A model generated the notes under the pieces. It was not told where the DNA came from. It made no database searches and saw only the letters and a program-made list of their open reading frames with translations. From Verrucomicrobiales bacterium (lineage in GTDB: Bacteria > Verrucomicrobiota > Verrucomicrobiia > Verrucomicrobiales > DEV007), in NCBI GenBank assembly GCA_029213065.1, contig JARGPH010000001.1, forward strand, positions 186,001 to 250,000: a stretch of DNA of 64,000 nt, given 5' to 3'. Both the position numbers and the translations under genes were made by a program. Position 1 is the stretch's first letter. Every line of letters begins with the position of its first letter. Shown in pieces: positions 61,226 to 64,000 of the stretch.

Positions 61226-62104
61226 TCAATCACACACGACGACCGTATCCTGCAACGAGCCGAAGGCTTGAACATCCCCGGCACGGGGTTTCCCCCTCGG
61301 AACCTTTCGTCGAATGATCGCATTCGCAATGGCGTTAGCACGATCATCAATCTCCAGAGAAACTTGCCTGGATTCAAAAGCAGAGCGGATCGCGGCAAGC
61401 CTTTCAGATGCCTCCCAGGCATTCTTACGAGCGGTATAAAAGGCAAACAGGAAAACTCTGTCTATCGAATTACCCAGCAATACACAGGGAAATCTCAGCC
61501 ACGGCTGGTGATGCCTTACCAGCTTCTTTCGAATAACCGGAATAGCAAAAGTAATTGCATTGCCAATCTTCTCATAGTCGCGATGCCCCCACTCAGGATG
61601 AAAAGACTGATGGCTACGGAGCAAAGCAAAAGGCAAGTCGTGGTTCAGATGGGCATTGATCCCCAAAAGCAAATCCTCCATAAAAGTGTGCTTACCAGCA
61701 CCGGATATTTGAAACGAAGTGATCCATGAGCCGGGCACATGGTCATGATCACCACACTCAAAGTGGAACAGGGCAAGTCGATAGAACTCAGCGAACTCAA
61801 TAATATAACGCCTCGTCAGCTCTCCATTGACAAAGTAATTCCCGTTGATCCACTGATTGAGAAGACGAGTTATCTCAAGGTAGGCGGAAGCAAACACGGC
61901 GCGACGGTCATCCGATTCCCGGAAAACGCTCTCCAGATGAGCAAGCCCTTTCACGACTTCGTCCACAGTCGTGAACCGTCGCAGCCCAAATACTTCCTGG
62001 GAATCGAGACTCGCTACCGGGGTCGACGCCCCCCTCTTCCCTGCTGAAGGCGCTAACGATGGCAGAGTCGAGAGATTCTTATTCATAAAGATCTCAAACT
62101 TCAT
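61226..62104 (-). CDS. DUF5995-like protein
   Basis: A 292-residue, mostly helical soluble protein. The stretch MEDLLLGINAHLNHDLPFAL is the recognisable signature of the DUF5995 family. Other histidine-rich pieces (FHFECGDHDHVPGSWI, RHHQPWLRF) hint at a metal site, but no function is known for the family. No signal peptide is evident, though the first residues (MKFEIFMNKNL) allow a second ATG at residue 7. The stretch from this gene's end to the MYG1 start (60989-61225) holds no supported gene. Confidence 0.65.
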   Translation of the reverse strand: MKFEIFMNKNLSTLPSLAPSAGKRGASTPVASLDSQEVFGLRRFTTVDEVVKGLAHLESVFRESDDRRAVFASAYLEITRLLNQWINGNYFVNGELTRRYIIEFAEFYRLALFHFECGDHDHVPGSWITSFQISGAGKHTFMEDLLLGINAHLNHDLPFALLRSHQSFHPEWGHRDYEKIGNAITFAIPVIRKKLVRHHQPWLRFPCVLLGNSIDRVFLFAFYTARKNAWEASERLAAIRSAFESRQVSLEIDDRANAIANAIIRRKVPRGKPRAGDVQAFGSLQDTVVVCD

Positions 62105-62498
62105 ATAACCGAACGCCAGGCAAGCTGAGACAAGTCTGAAAGTAGCAAAATCAGAGAATCAGGTCAAACCCGGGGAATCCAACCCGCCCGAAACAGGGAC
62201 AGGTTAATTATCGCAGAGAGGAGCCGAAAGAGGGACAGGTTAATTATCGCGCGGGTTAATTATCGCGCGAAACAGTGACACGCGAGCACGAAAGCACGCG
62301 CGAAACAGGGACAGGTTAATTATCGGGTTAATTATCGAAAGGACAAAGCCAGATACTGCTCATTTTCTTCGATTAGCCCAAAGCGATGCTTCACCACGGA
62401 AATAGAACCGTTTTCCGCGGTATTCGTTGAAAGGATCGGTGTCCTGTCTCCTCAAGAACGCAGACGCACTCACCTTTGGCACTGACCGCGGCCTCGCT
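62105..62498. other. 394-base noncoding region holding a REP-like repeat array
   Basis: No supported gene. The part from 62192 to 62340 is an array of RAYT-type repeats (see that entry). The rest (62341-62498) is plain sequence up to the end of the transposase remnant, with no further structure seen. Confidence 0.6.
62192..62340. repeat. array of ACAGGGACAGGTTAATTAT repeats beside the RAYT transposase
   Basis: Three long copies of (AC)AGGGACAGGTTAATTATCG begin near 62192, 62230 and 62304. Two shorter GGGTTAATTATCG copies lie at 62252 and 62325. Stretches of CGCG and CGAAAC(A/G)GG separate them. A single copy in the opposite orientation lies at 63629-63650 on the far side of the transposase, so the element is bounded by inverted repeats. 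Confidence 0.8.
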
Positions 62499-63582
62499 CT
62501 ATGGGCCGCTGGAGCGCTTGAAAAGCGACCCTCCCGGTGGGGAGGACTCTGATGCGATCACTTCACGCTGTAAATCCCGTATCACGCACAACCCATTCCA
62601 ATCGGCGTCACGCATCTCCCTTGCTCCACTTTCACGCCTCTTTCCAAACAACGCTCGATTTCGCTCGAAGACCTGATTTACAAAACGCTCACTCCCCAGA
62701 ACCGCTCCGTCCGTCATATAGCGCACACGATGGCGAATCGCCTCAACCACTGGCATTTTGCCTTTGCGAGCTTCCTCTTTCTCGACCTCGCCCTGAGAAA
62801 AAGCTTTCTTCCGATTGACCTGCCCCTCTTCAGAAATTTCACGCGTTCGCCCTTCATGATACAGCCAGAGTCGATAGGTGGCCGCGGTCTCCGGCCATTT
62901 CTCCTCAAAATCAGTTCCACTGACATGATCTGAAGTCGTTAGAATTCGCCCCAGTCCACGCCGCGCCCAATGGTTACCTCCAACTGCTGAGGCATAGCCA
63001 CACCAGCGGTATTCCTCCACTTTGGAAACCATATTTGCCCGAATCGGATTGAGATCAATATACGCCGCCATCGTCATCAACGCCTTGGAATCCCCCTCCA
63101 CTAAAACGCTCTTAAAACGATCTTCCCAAAGAGTTCCTTTGCGCCCCTGCCGTCTATTGTGCCACTGGCTGTAGCGCTGCTTCAGATCCTTCATGAATCC
63201 TGACAAATCCCCCATGCGGCGGCGATAACGATTTAAAATCTTCTCCTCCCGCGTGGCATCACCGGAATCACGAGCGCGCTTCAATTCCTCTCGAACCGTT
63301 CGCACGATGGTCGCATCATAGAGAAAGCCGAGACGCTTGAGTATCGTCTCTGCATCAAGTGATTGAGCGGCTTCACGATCAGGCTCTTCGATCAACAGGT
63401 GAAAGTGATTAGTCATCACGCAATACGTGACAATGCGCATCCCGTGAAAAGCCTCCAGCTTTCGCATCAAAGATGACAAAATGCTCTTTCTCCTCGTCAT
63501 GGAAAACATATCGACGATCCACGACGCGAGAGAGGCAGTGATAGTAACTTTTACCCTCTCCCCGGATGCGTGATTGCCTCAT
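62499..63582 (-). pseudogene. REP-associated tyrosine (Y1/IS200-type) transposase, frameshifted
   Basis: RAYT-family single-strand transposase. The N-terminus starts at an ATG at 63582 (MRQSRIRGEGKSYYHCLSRV ... EEKEHF) in one frame. The rest, SSLMRKLEAFHGMRIVTYCVM onward, is in another frame and runs to 62499. The shift falls near 63470-63490, at CATTTTGTCATC; one base lost or two gained would join the frames. The HuH pair is NHFHLL, and the candidate catalytic tyrosine is in AAYIDLNPIRANMV. A C-terminal extension typical of RAYTs of this type follows. It is probably inactive unless frameshifting is programmed. Flanking inverted REP-like repeats confirm the family. Confidence 0.85.
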
Positions 63583-63628
63583 GTAAAAATCATGCCGCAA
63601 TAAAACACTGTTCGCAAGAACATTGTTC

Positions 63629-63650
63629 AATAATTAACCTGTCCCTGTTG
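63629..63650 (-). repeat. inverted right-end copy of the RAYT repeat
   Basis: Reverse complement of the left-side repeats (ACAGGGACAGGTTAATTAT followed by TG instead of CG). It lies about 50 bases upstream of the transposase start and marks the right boundary of the element. Confidence 0.8.
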
Positions 63651-63846
63651 ATTTTGCCGCAGCTTTTGCCTGCCTCTCAAGTTTACCGATTTCAGCGTAT
63701 GAGGATCGAACGAGATCCATTCCGGACTGATCGGTGGCAGCGTCCGCCCATACTGAGATCTTCACTTCGCCGGTAAATGTCCGAAATCGTCCGATCAAAT
63801 TGCCCTCAAACATTGGGTCGGGTTTCAATTTCGGAAGTCGTGCCAT
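63634..63846 (-). CDS. small unknown ORF ending in the RAYT repeat
   Basis: A 70-codon frame starting MARLPKLKPDPMFEGNLIG and ending AKAAAKSTGTG. The last codons and the TAA stop are supplied by the RAYT repeat (AACAGGGACAGGTTAA), so the original 3' end may have been replaced by the insertion. The mid-part (GEVKISVWADAATDQSG) is not recognised. No ribosome-binding site is seen. It may be a real small gene, a truncated one, or chance. Confidence 0.35.
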   Translation of the reverse strand: MARLPKLKPDPMFEGNLIGRFRTFTGEVKISVWADAATDQSGMDLVRSSYAEIGKLERQAKAAAKSTGTG

Positions 63847-63851
63847 TTTGA

Positions 63852-63976
63852 GCCGAACGCCCGAAGATAGGCAGCCTCACCTGGGAGCGCCACTTCGAAT
63901 CTGGATTGAAGGTTGAGTGTCCATGAAGATTTCGACTCGCGGCGTGGTGAGGCTTGCCTACTCTGCCTTGTTCGGC
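63852..63976. repeat. imperfect ~30-base inverted repeat at the right edge
   Basis: GCCGAAC-N9-TAGGCAGCCTCACC at 63852-63881 matches the reverse complement of GGTGAGGCTTGCCTA-N9-GTTCGGC at 63946-63976, with one base inserted in the core. The two arms are about 65 bases apart. No gene is seen in 63847-64000. Confidence 0.6.
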
Positions 63977-64000
63977 GCTTCGTCTAATCTGTGACTCGCA

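Noticed and set aside
61084-61446. 120-codon minus-strand frame downstream of the DUF5995 gene
   Set aside because: Two-thirds overlaps the DUF5995 gene in another frame. No motif or ribosome-binding site was seen.
62192-62340. Possible CRISPR array
   Set aside because: Repeats are unevenly spaced, partly truncated and without unique spacers of constant length. No cas gene is near. The adjacent RAYT transposase explains them.

Overview
The window looks like chromosomal DNA from a Verrucomicrobiota (PVC superphylum) bacterium. The strongest clue is a PVC-type secreted dehydrogenase/cytochrome with a C-terminal CxxCH haem motif (19530-22217). Others are a fused CcoNO oxidase subunit, a Gram-negative envelope set (bamA, ompH/skp, lpxD, a secretin), a moderately high G+C content, and start sites that mostly lack strong Shine-Dalgarno sequences. 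No genus can be named from the sequence alone. Most of the window is ordinary housekeeping and accessory DNA. No rRNA, tRNA, CRISPR array or prophage was seen.

Layout. 1-8010 is a tightly coupled cbb3 cytochrome oxidase operon: ccoNO fusion, ccoQ, a single-haem ccoP, ccoG, a 50-residue membrane protein, a TauE/SafE-type protein and the copper ATPase ccoI. 8052-19478 holds an RtcB-type ligase, squalene/phytoene synthase, DAHP synthase, moeA, chrA, a secreted esterase, dsbD, a glycerophosphodiester phosphodiesterase and a Tat-exported amidohydrolase. 19530-31480 holds the PVC cytochrome, an AEC carrier, a GlsB-like protein, a two-gene amino-acid ABC importer without a binding protein, a CobW GTPase, a long coiled-coil/TPR exported protein, a VTT-domain protein, a flavin-fold oxidase-like protein and an amino-acid permease. 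31597-36552 is a signalling pair: a PAS sensor with a degenerate kinase domain, followed by a REC-PAS-PAS-kinase-REC hybrid. 36701-42695 holds a RelE/ParE toxin-antitoxin pair, a very unusual RGG-rich, acidic-linker, KEA-tailed protein downstream of hemL, then a LysR regulator and a HAD phosphatase.

42886-57154 holds a secretin, xseA, rpe, tadA, a beta-CASP-like metallo-beta-lactamase protein, lpxD, ompH, bamA, ruvB, a Pro-rich membrane protein and a PhoD-type phosphatase. 57236-64000 holds glnD, a MYG1-like DHH protein, a DUF5995-like protein and a RAYT-type (REP-associated) Y1 transposase broken by a frameshift, bordered by inverted copies of ACAGGGACAGGTTAATTAT.

The most distinctive signal outside the genes is a set of short repeats. 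A CAACAGGGT(C/T)A(A/G)GTC family occurs at three distant places: inside chrA, before the permease gene and inside the start of the PhoD gene. It resembles the ends of the RAYT element. Other hairpin families lie at 26361, 37281-37395, 42723-42840, 49648 and 63852-63976. Several of these repeats are translated or supply a stop codon, which suggests that RAYT-type repeat spread has remodelled protein ends and linkers here.
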